From assembly GCA_002296655.1 (NCBI GenBank), contig DBIN01000028.1, positions 114,849 through 178,848 of the forward strand: 64,000 nt of DNA, given 5' to 3'. Of this stretch, positions 53,935 through 63,184 are shown piece by piece. The notes beneath the pieces are model-generated. The model saw only the letters and a list, made by a program, of their open reading frames with translations. It made no database searches and was not told the origin of the DNA. This DNA is from Acinetobacter sp. UBA801 (GTDB lineage: Bacteria; Pseudomonadota; Gammaproteobacteria; Pseudomonadales; Moraxellaceae). A program made the translations under genes and the position numbers. The first letter of the stretch is position 1; each line of letters starts with the position of its first letter.

Positions 53935-54813
53935 TTACATTAAAGCCAATACAATTCCTACAAAAATAATCAGCCCAACCCAACGGTTATGACGAAATGC
54001 CCAAAAACAGCGTAGCGGGTCTTTATCTTTGGTTTTACGCCATTGATATATAAAGTCTGCCACCACCACCAACAACGCTGCCAAACCAAATGGAATCAGT
54101 AAATTTTCTAACCACAATGCCGTACCAATCAAAAGCACACTGCCCGCTTGCAACAATGAAATAATTGGAATGTCGTAGCGACCAAATAAAATTGCGGTAG
54201 ATTTCACTCCAATTTTTAAATCATATTCACGGTCTGTAATTGCGTATTGGGTGTCATACGCCACAGTCCATGCCAAATTGCCAAAATACAATAACCAGCA
54301 AGTGAGATCAGGCGTTGCGCCAACAGCGGTATAAGCCATGGGAATAGACCATGAAAATGCCGCCCCTAAGAACACTTGTGGCAAATGGGTGTAGCGTTTC
54401 ATGAATGGATAAATAAACGCTAAAAACAATGCCCCAAACGACCAATAAAACGTTTCAATCGGTAAGAACAACAACATGGCTGCACTAAGTGCAACTAAAT
54501 CTAAGAATACATAAATGGCTTCTTTGGCACTAATCACACCCGTCGCTAAAGGACGTGTTTTGGTACGTTCCACATGACCATCTACATTACGGTCAGCAAA
54601 GTCATTAATGGCACAACCTGCGGCGCGCATAAAAATTGTGCCTAGAATCATAGGGATTAATATCCCGATAGATGGCATGCCCTGATTGGCAATCCACAAG
54701 GCCCACATTGTAGGCCAAAACACCAGTTCTGTGCCAATTGGTTTATCGAAACGACACAAATAATAATATGCTTCTAAACGCTCACGCCACGTGATCTGCT
54801 GTGCCAATGCCAT
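53935..54813 (-). CDS. ubiA: 4-hydroxybenzoate octaprenyltransferase
   Basis: UbiA joins the polyprenyl side chain to 4-hydroxybenzoate in ubiquinone synthesis. The 292-residue, nine-helix membrane protein has the two Asp-rich motifs: NDFADRNVDGHVERTKTRP (about residues 67-85) and the second with DREYDLKIGVKS (about 193-204). They bind the Mg-prenyl diphosphate. Length is standard. It is 14 bases downstream of ubiC, so chorismate lyase and prenyltransferase are cotranscribed and feed each other. Confidence 0.95.
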   Translation of the reverse strand: MALAQQITWRERLEAYYYLCRFDKPIGTELVFWPTMWALWIANQGMPSIGILIPMILGTIFMRAAGCAINDFADRNVDGHVERTKTRPLATGVISAKEAIYVFLDLVALSAAMLLFLPIETFYWSFGALFLAFIYPFMKRYTHLPQVFLGAAFSWSIPMAYTAVGATPDLTCWLLYFGNLAWTVAYDTQYAITDREYDLKIGVKSTAILFGRYDIPIISLLQAGSVLLIGTALWLENLLIPFGLAALLVVVADFIYQWRKTKDKDPLRCFWAFRHNRWVGLIIFVGIVLALM

Positions 54814-54827
54814 ACCAATCTCGTATC

Positions 54828-55316
54828 TTAATGTTGTTGAATAAATTGCTCAAAACGCGGTAAGAAAGTTTCTTGCACAATAAACTTACAGCCATGCCAA
54901 GTATAGCAACTTTGCCGTGTCCAGCCTTCATCGAGCAAAACCACACGCCTTTGACATAGCGGATTGGTGCGCTGAAACAAAAACCAGCCAATCGGTTTAT
55001 TGCCAATATGCTGAAATAAACGGGCTTTGCTTTGTAAACTTAGAATCGGAAAAATACTTTTGGCTTTGACCCACGGCTGTTCATCACAGCCATATAAATA
55101 GCTTTCACGTACCCATGAAATGTGCCAATGTGGCATTTGCATCCACTGGGCATCTTGTAAATTTAAACGCTGAAAAGATTGCTGCAGTGGTTCAACTTTA
55201 AATTGTCCAGCTGCGAGCTGAGTCAGTTGTTGGGTCAAAGAACCTGCTGCATAGAGCCATGTTTTTAATTCAGCAGGCAGATTTGCCTGTTTGGGAAAAA
55301 TAGGCTGTGTTCGCAT
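54828..55316 (-). CDS. ubiC: Chorismate lyase
   Basis: UbiC converts chorismate to 4-hydroxybenzoate and pyruvate, the first step of ubiquinone synthesis. The 162-residue protein shows the family pattern WVRESYLYG (substrate Arg), PWVKAKSIFPI and LLDEGWTRQSCYTWHGCKF near the C-terminus. The ATG at 55316 has AGGTGG about 7 bases upstream; a TTG at 55334 would add six residues. The sequence is less conserved than ubiA, which is usual. It forms the ubiCA unit. Confidence 0.87.
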   Translation of the reverse strand: MRTQPIFPKQANLPAELKTWLYAAGSLTQQLTQLAAGQFKVEPLQQSFQRLNLQDAQWMQMPHWHISWVRESYLYGCDEQPWVKAKSIFPILSLQSKARLFQHIGNKPIGWFLFQRTNPLCQRRVVLLDEGWTRQSCYTWHGCKFIVQETFLPRFEQFIQQH

Positions 55317-55478
55317 GTTCTGCCACCTTAACAAGACAGCCTAGTTTAGCCCAAATTTAGGCAAAGTTTTGTGACCGAGGGCGTAATTTCCTGCAATTAT
55401 CCATAATAAATTAAGCGATTTCTTATATTTTGATAAAATCCATACCAATTCAAATCATGATTGCCCAATCTAAAACAA

Positions 55479-55500
55479 AAAACCCGCCGAAGCGGGTTTT
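55479..55500 (-). terminator. Terminator of glnA
   Basis: AAAACCCGC and GCGGGTTTT form a perfect 9-bp stem around CGAA (TTCG on the minus strand), 22 bases after the glnA stop. Confidence 0.85.
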
Positions 55501-55521
55501 CAAGTTTGAAATTTTCGAGTA

Positions 55522-56937
55522 TTACAAGCTGTAGTACATATCAAATTCAACTGGGTGAGTTGTCGTGTTCAAACGGCGTACATCTTCAGTTTTCAATTCG
55601 ATATAAGCATCAAGCATGTCTTTGGTGAATACACCACCTTTTAACAAATAGTCATGATCTTCCTTCAAAGCATCAAGCGCCATTTCTAGGTTGTGTGCCA
55701 CAGTTGGGATTTTTGCTTCTTCTTCAGGTGGAAGGTCATACAAGTTCTTGTCTGCAGCTTCACCTGGATGGATCTTGTTCTGGATACCGTCAATACCAGC
55801 CATCAATAATGCAGCGAAACCTAGGTACGGGTTCATCATTGGATCAGGGAAACGTGCTTCGATACGTTTGCCTTTCGGGCTAGAAACGTATGGAATACGA
55901 ATAGAAGCAGAACGGTTACGCGCAGAATAAGCCAACATAATTGGTGCTTCAAAGTGCGGTACTAAACGCTTGTACGAGTTTGTAGATGGGTTAGTGATCG
56001 CATTCAATGAACGAGCATGTTTGATCACACCACCGATGAAGTACAATGCCATTTCTGAAAGGCCTGCATATTCATCACCAGCAAACAGGTTTTTGCCATC
56101 TTTAGAGATCGACATGTGAACGTGCATACCAGAACCGTTATCGCCTACCATTGGTTTAGGCATAAAGGTTGCAGTTTTTGCATATTGATGCGCAACGTTC
56201 CAAACTGCGTATTTAAACTGTTGTACTTCGTCAGCTTTACGCACCATGGTATTAAAGCTCACACCAATTTCTAACTGGCAAGATGCAACTTCGTGGTGAT
56301 GTACTTCTACACGACCAGGACCCATGATTTCTTCAATTTTTGCACACATATCTGCACGCATATCTTGAGAAGAATCGACTGGTGGTACTGGGAAATAACC
56401 GCCTTTCACACGTGGACGGTGACCAGAGTTACCAGCTTCATAGTCTTTACCTGTAGACCATGCAGCTTCTTCAGCGATTAATGTATGGCGCGCGCCAGAC
56501 ATATCGATGTCCCATTTTACTTCGTCAAATACGAAGAACTCTGGTTCTGGGCCAAAGAAAGCAGTATCACCAATACCTGTAGATTTCAGGTATTCTTCTG
56601 CACGGCGAGCGATTGAACGTGGGTCACGGTCATAACCTTGGCCAGTTGAAGGTTCAATGACATCACAAGTCACAACAACTGTCGGCTCAGCGAAGAACGG
56701 GTCGATAAAACCTGTTTCAGCATCTGGGCGTAAAATCATGTCTGACGCTTCAATGCCTTTCCAACCAGAGATTGAAGAACCATCGAACATTTTACCGTCT
56801 TCAAATGTATCTTCATCAATAGTGTCTGCTGGGTAAGTCACGTGTTGCTCTTTACCTTTAGTGTCTGTAAAACGGAAGTCTACCCATTTTGCGCCACTTT
56901 CTTGGATGAGTTGAAGGACCTTGTTCGCCATGCTCAT
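55522..56937 (-). CDS. glnA: Glutamine synthetase, type I
   Basis: GlnA makes glutamine from glutamate and ammonia and is the main route of ammonium assimilation. The 471-residue product has [17 protein letters not shown], the [12 protein letters not shown] and [16 protein letters not shown] metal-binding segments, and [20 protein letters not shown] carries the adenylylation Tyr, so activity is probably controlled by GlnE as in other gammaproteobacteria. I chose the ATG at 56937 (MSMANKV) with GGAG just before it; MANKV at 56931 is nearly as good. The frame open to 57000 lies inside the sigma-54 promoter. Confidence 0.95.
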   Translation of the reverse strand: MSMANKVLQLIQESGAKWVDFRFTDTKGKEQHVTYPADTIDEDTFEDGKMFDGSSISGWKGIEASDMILRPDAETGFIDPFFAEPTVVVTCDVIEPSTGQGYDRDPRSIARRAEEYLKSTGIGDTAFFGPEPEFFVFDEVKWDIDMSGARHTLIAEEAAWSTGKDYEAGNSGHRPRVKGGYFPVPPVDSSQDMRADMCAKIEEIMGPGRVEVHHHEVASCQLEIGVSFNTMVRKADEVQQFKYAVWNVAHQYAKTATFMPKPMVGDNGSGMHVHMSISKDGKNLFAGDEYAGLSEMALYFIGGVIKHARSLNAITNPSTNSYKRLVPHFEAPIMLAYSARNRSASIRIPYVSSPKGKRIEARFPDPMMNPYLGFAALLMAGIDGIQNKIHPGEAADKNLYDLPPEEEAKIPTVAHNLEMALDALKEDHDYLLKGGVFTKDMLDAYIELKTEDVRRLNTTTHPVEFDMYYSL

Positions 56938-56995
56938 TTTGCTCCGATGTTTTTTGTTGCACCCGAAAGTGCGTGTTAGTAGTTGGCAGTTATAA

Positions 56996-57012
56996 AGCAA
57001 TTAGCGTACCAA
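56996..57012 (-). promoter_or_regulatory. Sigma-54 promoter of glnA
   Basis: On the minus strand TTGGTACGCTAATTGCT matches the -24/-12 consensus TTGGCACGNNNNTTGCW with one main mismatch, and GG and GC are separated by exactly 10 bases. Transcription would start about 48 bases before the ATG at 56937. Confidence 0.78.
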
Positions 57013-57781
57013 CTTTTAAAAGCAAAGCTAAAACCATGAATTCCGTATGAGAATACATCATTTAAAAAATTGCTTTGTCGCTATTATACTGTCAGAAATA
57101 TGATTTGCACCATATTCAAACACTGTTCATTTGATTTGATTTAAAATTGCAAAATATAGCACTATTTTGGTGCATTTATGTTTTGTTTCTGTTGAATTGT
57201 AGATCAAAAAATAGCTCAACCTGTAACTACGCAGCCATTTTTGCGGTGTTATGCTTGGTCCAACAATATTAAATACATTTTATTTTTTATTGAGCAAAAA
57301 TAATAAAATCGTTTAACAATTCTAAATCTGCATTCTTTTGAGCAACCCGATTAAAAATACCTATACTGCGGATTTGTATTTTCTATCGAAACGCTGCAAC
57401 CAAACCAACCGACTTGAGCCACAATAGCATGCGTCAGGATGCTACTTTTTGGCGCATTTTTGAATGCTATCTTAAGTGTGAAGCTAAAATATGACTGCTG
57501 AATGACCCAGTTTGATCAAATGATCTTTTCTTTCAGACCAAACCTGAATAATGCGCAACAAGCTTTGAAATGATGAATGCGCTGATAAGCTTTAACAGGG
57601 ATTATCATATAAATAGTCAGCAGAAAATGCTTATTATTTGCTATGATGATCAGTGCTTCCTTATTCCACCTTCTTTTCGACAAGAAAAAATAAAGTCCTT
57701 TCTCATTATAGGCGCCGGAATAAAGCAAATTATCCCAGACTCTTTAGCACTTAAAGTGTTTAATTTTCAATAGGTTAGCTC
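57013..57781. other. Noncoding region between glnA and trpG
   Basis: This 769-base region contains the upstream NtrC site of glnA, a short TAGCAT/ATGCTA hairpin with CTTTTT at 57425-57450, and the trpG leader. A 67-codon frame (57570-57773) has no supporting signal. Confidence 0.5.
57158..57174 (-). promoter_or_regulatory. NtrC-binding site upstream of glnA
   Basis: AGCACTATTTTGGTGCA carries the GCAC-N7-GTGC dyad and differs from the E. coli glnA site in only a few central bases. It lies about 150 bases upstream of the sigma-54 promoter, a normal enhancer distance. A half-site (TTGCACCAT) occurs at 57106-57114. Confidence 0.75.
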
Positions 57782-58366
57782 ATGCTTTTAATGATCGATA
57801 ACTATGACTCTTTTACCTACAACATCGTCCAGTATTTTGGCGAGTTAAATCAGGAAGTAAAAGTCGTTCGTAATGATGCCGTGACATTAGAAGATATTGA
57901 GCGATGGCAACCCAAGTATTTAGTGATTGGCCCAGGCCCTTGTTCCCCATCTGAAGCAGGGATTTCCATTCCTACAATTCAGCATTTTGCAGGCAAAATT
58001 CCGTTACTGGGCGTGTGTTTAGGACACCAAAGTATCGGACAAGCCTTTGGCGGAAACATTGTGCGCGCTAAAACCGTGATGCATGGTCGTTTATCCGATA
58101 TGTACCACAGCAATGCAGGTATTTTTAGCAATCTGCCTTCACCATTTTCTGCAACCCGTTACCACTCTTTGGTGATTGATCAAGCAACCTTGCCAGATTG
58201 TCTGGATGTGACATGCTGGACCAAAGAAGCAGATGGTTCGATGGAAGAAATTATGGGTGTGAAGCATAAAATTCTACCAGTTGAAGGCGTGCAATTTCAC
58301 CCCGAATCGATCCTGAGCCAACACGGACATCAAATCTTTAAAAACTTTTTGGAAATTTACGCATAA
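57782..58366 (+). CDS. trpG: Anthranilate synthase component II (glutamine amidotransferase)
   Basis: TrpG supplies ammonia from glutamine to TrpE; in Acinetobacter it is known to be shared with 4-amino-4-deoxychorismate synthesis (PabA role). The 194-residue protein has the class I amidotransferase triad: the nucleophile in [14 protein letters not shown] and His-Glu in [22 protein letters not shown] precedes as usual. The ATG at 57782 starts the trpGDC operon. Its stop shares one base with the trpD start (TAATG). Confidence 0.95.
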   Translation: MLLMIDNYDSFTYNIVQYFGELNQEVKVVRNDAVTLEDIERWQPKYLVIGPGPCSPSEAGISIPTIQHFAGKIPLLGVCLGHQSIGQAFGGNIVRAKTVMHGRLSDMYHSNAGIFSNLPSPFSATRYHSLVIDQATLPDCLDVTCWTKEADGSMEEIMGVKHKILPVEGVQFHPESILSQHGHQIFKNFLEIYA

Positions 58367-59430
58367 TGAGCGAGTCAAATCACATGAATATTCAACAAGC
58401 ACTGAACCATATTACAAAACAAATTCACCTGACTCAGCCTCAAATGGAAGATGTAATGCGCGCGATTATGTCGGGCGAAGCAACAGACGCTCAAATTGGT
58501 GCATTGATGATGGGCTTACGCTTAAAAGGCGAAAGCATTGATGAAATTACTGCTGCTGCACGTGTAATGCGTGAGTTTGCAAACAAAATTGATGTCAGCG
58601 ATATTCCGTACCTTGTGGATATTGTAGGTACAGGTGGCGATGGTCAAAACCTATTTAACGTATCTACCGCCTCTGCTTTTGTAATTGCAGCTGCAGGCGC
58701 AACCATTGCCAAACATGGTAACCGTGGTGTTTCAACCAATTCGGGTTCATCTGACTTGCTTGAGCAAGCAGGAATTAATCTTGATTTAAATATGCAACAA
58801 ACTGAACGCTGTATTCGTGAAATGGGCGTAGGTTTTTTGTTTGCACCGAATCATCACACAGCCATGAAGTATGCAGTTGCACCACGTAAAGAGCTGGGTA
58901 TTCGCAGTATTTTCAACTTGCTGGGGCCATTGACTAACCCTGCTGGTGTAAAGCGTTTTGTGATTGGTGTATTTAGCAATGAATTATGCCGCCCGATTGC
59001 AGAAGTGATGAAACAGCTTGGTGCTGAGCATGTCATGGTGGTGCATTCTAAAGATGGTTTAGATGAAATTAGTCTTGCTTCGAGCACTTATGTTGCAGAA
59101 CTTAAAGAGGGTGAAATTACCGAATGGGAACTTACGCCAGAAAGCGTAGGGATTGAATCTCAAACTTTAACAGGGCTGATTGTAGAGAACCCAGCTGAAA
59201 GCTTGAATCTGATTAAAGATGCATTAGGCAAAAACAAATCAGACAAAGGCGAAAAAGCGGCCAATATGATTGCTCTCAATGCAGGTGCAGGTATTTATGT
59301 ATCAGGCTTGACCAACAGCTACCAACAAGGTGTGGCTTTGGCACATGACATTATTTATGGTGGACAAGCTTTGGAAAAAATGGGCGTGTTGTCTGAATTT
59401 ACCAAAACGCTTAAACAGTATGAAGCTTAA
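58366..59430 (+). CDS. trpD: Anthranilate phosphoribosyltransferase
   Basis: TrpD adds the phosphoribosyl group to anthranilate. The 354-residue protein has an all-alpha N-terminal domain (about residues 8-75) and a PRPP-binding domain with [38 protein letters not shown] and [14 protein letters not shown]. All signature loops are intact. The ATG at 58366 overlaps the trpG stop; an ATG at 58384 is an alternative. trpC starts 21 bases after the stop, so expression is coupled. Confidence 0.95.
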   Translation: MSESNHMNIQQALNHITKQIHLTQPQMEDVMRAIMSGEATDAQIGALMMGLRLKGESIDEITAAARVMREFANKIDVSDIPYLVDIVGTGGDGQNLFNVSTASAFVIAAAGATIAKHGNRGVSTNSGSSDLLEQAGINLDLNMQQTERCIREMGVGFLFAPNHHTAMKYAVAPRKELGIRSIFNLLGPLTNPAGVKRFVIGVFSNELCRPIAEVMKQLGAEHVMVVHSKDGLDEISLASSTYVAELKEGEITEWELTPESVGIESQTLTGLIVENPAESLNLIKDALGKNKSDKGEKAANMIALNAGAGIYVSGLTNSYQQGVALAHDIIYGGQALEKMGVLSEFTKTLKQYEA

Positions 59431-59451
59431 GACAGGTTAGGAAGAATCATC

Positions 59452-60258
59452 ATGGTTGATATTACAAATACAATTTTAGGTAAAATTGTAGAACGTAAGC
59501 AGGAAGAATTTGCCGAGCGTCTGAAGCAACGTAGTTATGCAGACTTAGAAGAATTGGCACGTGCAGCAACACCTGTACGTGGCTTTGCACAAGCCTTGCA
59601 CAGAAAACGCCCTGCTGTAATTGCCGAAATTAAAAAAGCATCTCCATCTAAAGGCATCATTCGTGAAAATTTCAATCCTGCCGAAATTGCACAGCAATAT
59701 GAAGCCGCAGGAGCAGCCTGCTTATCCGTACTCACAGATATAGATTTCTTTCAGGGTGCAGATGAAAATATTCAAATTGCCCGTTCGCACTGCAGCCTAC
59801 CCGCCCTGCGTAAAGACTTTTTAATTGACCCTTATGGCGTGATTGAAGCGCGTGCTTTGCATGCGGACTGTATTTTGCTCATTGTGTCTTGTTTGTCCGA
59901 TCAGCAATTGCAAGAAATGTCTGAAACGGCGTTTGAACATCATTTAGATGTGTTGGTAGAAGTGCATGATGAAAGCGAACTCGAACGTGCACTAAAACTG
60001 TCTGAACGCTGTATTTTAGGGGTCAATAACCGCGATTTAAAAACCTTTCAGGTCGATTTAAATAACTCATTGCGTTTAAAAAATCTTTTACCTCCTTCTC
60101 GCCTTTTGGTTACAGAAAGTGGTATTGCGACTCCTGAAGATGTACGCATGATGCAGGAACACGATATTCACAGTTTCTTGGTAGGCGAAAGCTTTATGAA
60201 ACAAGAACGTCCAGACCTTGCCTTTCAGGCACTGTTTGGTCAGCCTGAAAATCTTTAA
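59452..60258 (+). CDS. trpC: Indole-3-glycerol phosphate synthase
   Basis: TrpC closes the indole ring. The 268-residue TIM barrel has the phosphate-binding and catalytic signatures IAEIKKASPSKGIIRENF, LSVLTDIDFFQGADENI, LRKDFLIDPYGVIEARALHAD, VLVEVHDESELERAL, GVNNRDLKTFQVDL and SGIATPEDV. It is a stand-alone TrpC, without the TrpF fusion of E. coli. An AGGAAG-like ribosome site precedes the ATG. It is the last clear gene of trpGDC; the Smr gene follows 15 bases later. Confidence 0.95.
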   Translation: MVDITNTILGKIVERKQEEFAERLKQRSYADLEELARAATPVRGFAQALHRKRPAVIAEIKKASPSKGIIRENFNPAEIAQQYEAAGAACLSVLTDIDFFQGADENIQIARSHCSLPALRKDFLIDPYGVIEARALHADCILLIVSCLSDQQLQEMSETAFEHHLDVLVEVHDESELERALKLSERCILGVNNRDLKTFQVDLNNSLRLKNLLPPSRLLVTESGIATPEDVRMMQEHDIHSFLVGESFMKQERPDLAFQALFGQPENL

Positions 60259-60273
60259 TTCATTCAAAGTACC

Positions 60274-60963
60274 ATGAGTAAACATGATTCCTCGCTTTCT
60301 AAAAAACAGTACAAGCTACTGAAGTCTTTTAAAAAGCAAATCACTCAGCCACATTCTTCTCCTATTGCCAAATCGTCTGAACCCAAAGTTCAGACGCCTG
60401 AGCAACAGCAGGAAGATGATTTGGCGTTGTTTCATCAGCAAATGCAAGGTGTCCAAAAAATGGATGCTGGCAATATTGCTAAACTTGAAACACCTGCCAG
60501 AAGAAAACCTGATGCACAAACACTGGCCAAACGTGCAGCTGCCATAGGGCCTATGCAAACCGATGACACATTTCTGTCAGATACCCAAGCCATGCTCAAC
60601 CCTGTAGGTAGCCAAGCGTCGCTGAGCTATCGTATTGCAACCTTGCAGCATAAAGTCTTTGAAGATTTAAAAGCAGGCAACTTACGTTGGTTTGAAGCTG
60701 TGGATCTGCACGGTTGTACGGTAGAAGAAGCACGGGCAGCAGTTTTACAAATTATTCAAATGGCTAAAGATGAAAACCAGAACGTGATTAAAATTGTGCA
60801 TGGCAAAGGCCCTGAAGCCATTTTAAAAACTTATGTAAATGGTTGGCTGCGTCAGCATCGTGATGTTTTGGCTTTTGTGAGTGCGCCTGAAAAACAAGGT
60901 GGCACTGGCGCAGTTTTAGTGTTGCTCAAACGCAGCGAAAAAAACCCAAAGTTTAAACAGTAA
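60274..60963 (+). CDS. Smr-domain protein
   Basis: The 229-residue protein has a disordered, charged N-terminal half (about residues 1-140) and a C-terminal Smr domain (about 145-225). The domain has AVDLHGCTVEEARAAVLQI and IKIVHGKGPEAILKTYVNGW, then TGAVLVLLKR. DLHG and HGKG are the nucleic-acid-binding/nicking motifs of the MutS2-type Smr fold. It may act in ribosome rescue or recombination, as some Smr proteins do, but the target is unknown. It may be read from the trpGDC transcript. Confidence 0.88.
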   Translation: MSKHDSSLSKKQYKLLKSFKKQITQPHSSPIAKSSEPKVQTPEQQQEDDLALFHQQMQGVQKMDAGNIAKLETPARRKPDAQTLAKRAAAIGPMQTDDTFLSDTQAMLNPVGSQASLSYRIATLQHKVFEDLKAGNLRWFEAVDLHGCTVEEARAAVLQIIQMAKDENQNVIKIVHGKGPEAILKTYVNGWLRQHRDVLAFVSAPEKQGGTGAVLVLLKRSEKNPKFKQ

Positions 60964-61050
60964 TCGGTTTCATCTTTTAAACAAGGCATTGCAATAGTTT
61001 TCTGTTACAATGCCGTCCTTGTTCAATATCAGTGTAAGTGAACACGTCTT

Positions 61051-61605
61051 ATGTCTATGCAGCAATCCTACGCAAACATCCTAACCGCCGTTGGTGAAGA
61101 TCTTAATCGTCCAGGTCTAAAAGATACGCCGATGCGTGCTGCTAAAGCTTTTTCGTATTTAACTTCGGGCTATAGCCAAACACTAGCCGAAGTAACCAAT
61201 AATGCCGTATTTCCATCCGACAACCGTGAAATGGTCTTGGTGAAAAATATTGAGTTTTACTCACTATGTGAGCACCATTTATTGCCATTTTATGGTCGTG
61301 TGCATATTGCCTACTTACCAGAAGGCAATGTATTGGGCTTGTCTAAATTTGCCCGCATTACCGAAATGTTTGCTCGTCGTTTACAAATTCAGGAAAACCT
61401 GACTCAGCAAATTGCAGAAGCCGTGGCTGAAGTGACCAAAGCACGCGGTGTTGCTGTGGTGATTGATTCAGCCCACATGTGCATGATGATGCGCGGAGTA
61501 GGCAAACAGGAATCGACCACACGTACCGTGTCTTTTGTAGGTGACTTTAAAACCGATAAAGAAGCTCGTCGTGAATTTTTAAGTGCGGTGCCTGAAAGTT
61601 TTTAA
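61051..61605 (+). CDS. folE: GTP cyclohydrolase I
   Basis: FolE makes dihydroneopterin triphosphate from GTP, the first step of tetrahydrofolate synthesis. The 184-residue protein has the zinc ligands Cys and His in [20 protein letters not shown] and the third in [33 protein letters not shown] is also typical. Because Cys in the zinc site is present, it is the canonical zinc-dependent enzyme. It ends with [25 protein letters not shown]-like element lies about 45 bases before the ATG. Confidence 0.95.
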   Translation: MSMQQSYANILTAVGEDLNRPGLKDTPMRAAKAFSYLTSGYSQTLAEVTNNAVFPSDNREMVLVKNIEFYSLCEHHLLPFYGRVHIAYLPEGNVLGLSKFARITEMFARRLQIQENLTQQIAEAVAEVTKARGVAVVIDSAHMCMMMRGVGKQESTTRTVSFVGDFKTDKEARREFLSAVPESF

Positions 61606-61704
61606 ATTGTGGCTAAATTCCACAGTCAAACAAAAAATCCCGAAATTTATGTTCGGGTTTTTTTGGGGTCTAGATTAAAAATTTAGCTAGATACATCTTC
61701 ATCT

Positions 61705-63060
61705 TTAGCCTACAGACACATTGTTGCGTCCATTATTTTTTGCCATATACAAGGCTTTATCCACTTCTTCAAAAAAACGTTGATAGTCTGGATGCCCATC
61801 ATATTCATGCACACCTATACTAATGGTAAAGTTAAATTCTTCACCTGTTGATGTTTTTAATGTGGCTTTTTCGACACGTTTACGAATATTTTCAGCGACT
61901 ACCAAGGCACGATCAATGGTGGTATCAATCTGTAACAGTAAAAATTCTTCGCCGCCAATTCGGAAGGCATAGTCACTGCCTTTTGCATATTGCAAAATCA
62001 CATCAGCTAAAAACTGTAATGCATCATCTCCTGCTGCATGTCCATAACGGTCATTGATTGATTTAAAATGATCGGCATCTATCGCCAACAATGTTAAAGG
62101 CGAATTATTTTTTCGTGAAAAATTAATTTCACGGGACACGATGGTATTTAAATAACGGCGGTTGAGCAGTTGAGTTAAGGCATCATTGCCTGAACTGATA
62201 TATTCAGACACCTGAAAAATTTGATCGACTAAATGCAAAATTTCACGATTCTTGGCACGAATGGATTGAATCATTTCAATTGCCTGTGCCTGACTTTCAC
62301 ATTGACTAATTTTCTGAATTAATTCATCCACCTGATAAATAAATTCAGTAATAGTTTGTACTTGTTCCGAACTTGAAAATGCATAAGCCGCTTTATGAAT
62401 AAACCATAAACCAAATTCTGTTTTAGATAAAATCGGTTGCGTCATTTTGGTGTGATCGGACACCACCTGAAACATCAGTTCATTTTCCCAATCCAGCAAA
62501 GTTCCGCGTTGTCGATCTTTGTTCACGGCAACATCTTGCATGGCAGAAAATAAGCGATAGGTATGTTTCATATCATTATGTACTTCGACCTTCATTTCAT
62601 AAGATCGGCACATAATTTCTGTGGCAAAGCATAAAATTTGGCTTAAATAATTAAACTGATTTAAGTTGCTATTGGCTTCTGTTGCAAAAAACTCAAAAGC
62701 CTTTTTTATAATAACGCGCACACCACGAATAATCAGCCAAGATGGAATTTGTACACGTGCATGCACATCGCCCACTTTAAATTGCTTTTCTACAATCTCG
62801 TTATAATTGTGTTGAAACGGAACTTCAAAACTGGAAATTAGCCACTGATATAAAGCGTTTTTTAAGCGATTCTTCACCATCTCTGCAGACAAAAATTCTG
62901 TCGCATGTTCTTCAAGCAACATTTGCTGATAGAACTCGATCACAAAATCTTCTGCGTGGGCTTGAATAAACTGGGATGTCGCTTGCAAATCTTCTGGCTT
63001 AAATTGCTCGCAAATTGACTTCCATTGCTCTGCAAGCTCATGCGTACACTCTTGATACAT
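61705..63060 (-). CDS. Globin-coupled diguanylate cyclase (DosC/YddV-like)
   Basis: The product, 451 residues from the ATG at 63060 (a TTG at 63078 adds six), combines an N-terminal globin sensor (about residues 5-160), a helical linker, and a C-terminal GGDEF domain (about 280-451). VGDVHARVQIPSWLIIRG resembles E. coli DosC around its haem-binding His98, here about His100; a Tyr about position 44 matches the distal Tyr. The GGDEF domain has an intact IGGEEF signature, so it should make c-di-GMP. The allosteric RxxD site is replaced by KGSD. Length is close to DosC (460). Confidence 0.85.
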   Translation of the reverse strand: MYQECTHELAEQWKSICEQFKPEDLQATSQFIQAHAEDFVIEFYQQMLLEEHATEFLSAEMVKNRLKNALYQWLISSFEVPFQHNYNEIVEKQFKVGDVHARVQIPSWLIIRGVRVIIKKAFEFFATEANSNLNQFNYLSQILCFATEIMCRSYEMKVEVHNDMKHTYRLFSAMQDVAVNKDRQRGTLLDWENELMFQVVSDHTKMTQPILSKTEFGLWFIHKAAYAFSSSEQVQTITEFIYQVDELIQKISQCESQAQAIEMIQSIRAKNREILHLVDQIFQVSEYISSGNDALTQLLNRRYLNTIVSREINFSRKNNSPLTLLAIDADHFKSINDRYGHAAGDDALQFLADVILQYAKGSDYAFRIGGEEFLLLQIDTTIDRALVVAENIRKRVEKATLKTSTGEEFNFTISIGVHEYDGHPDYQRFFEEVDKALYMAKNNGRNNVSVG

Positions 63061-63184
63061 CCACAACAACCCAGCCAAAAGAAACTGCTAGATTTTAACG
63101 GGTTTCACCAGCAACTCAACTTGTTTAGCTGGTTTTTTACAATTTAGCTGGTTTTTTACAATTCAATATAAATTCAACAGCTCT

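Noticed and set aside
57425..57450. Possible trp attenuator (TAGCAT/ATGCTA hairpin with CTTTTT)
   Set aside because: The stem is only 6 bp, over 330 bases before trpG, and no Trp-rich leader peptide is visible, so I do not call it a trp attenuator.
57570..57773. 67-codon frame before trpG
   Set aside because: No ribosome site and composition like the AT-rich spacer; the trpG start follows only 8 bases after it.
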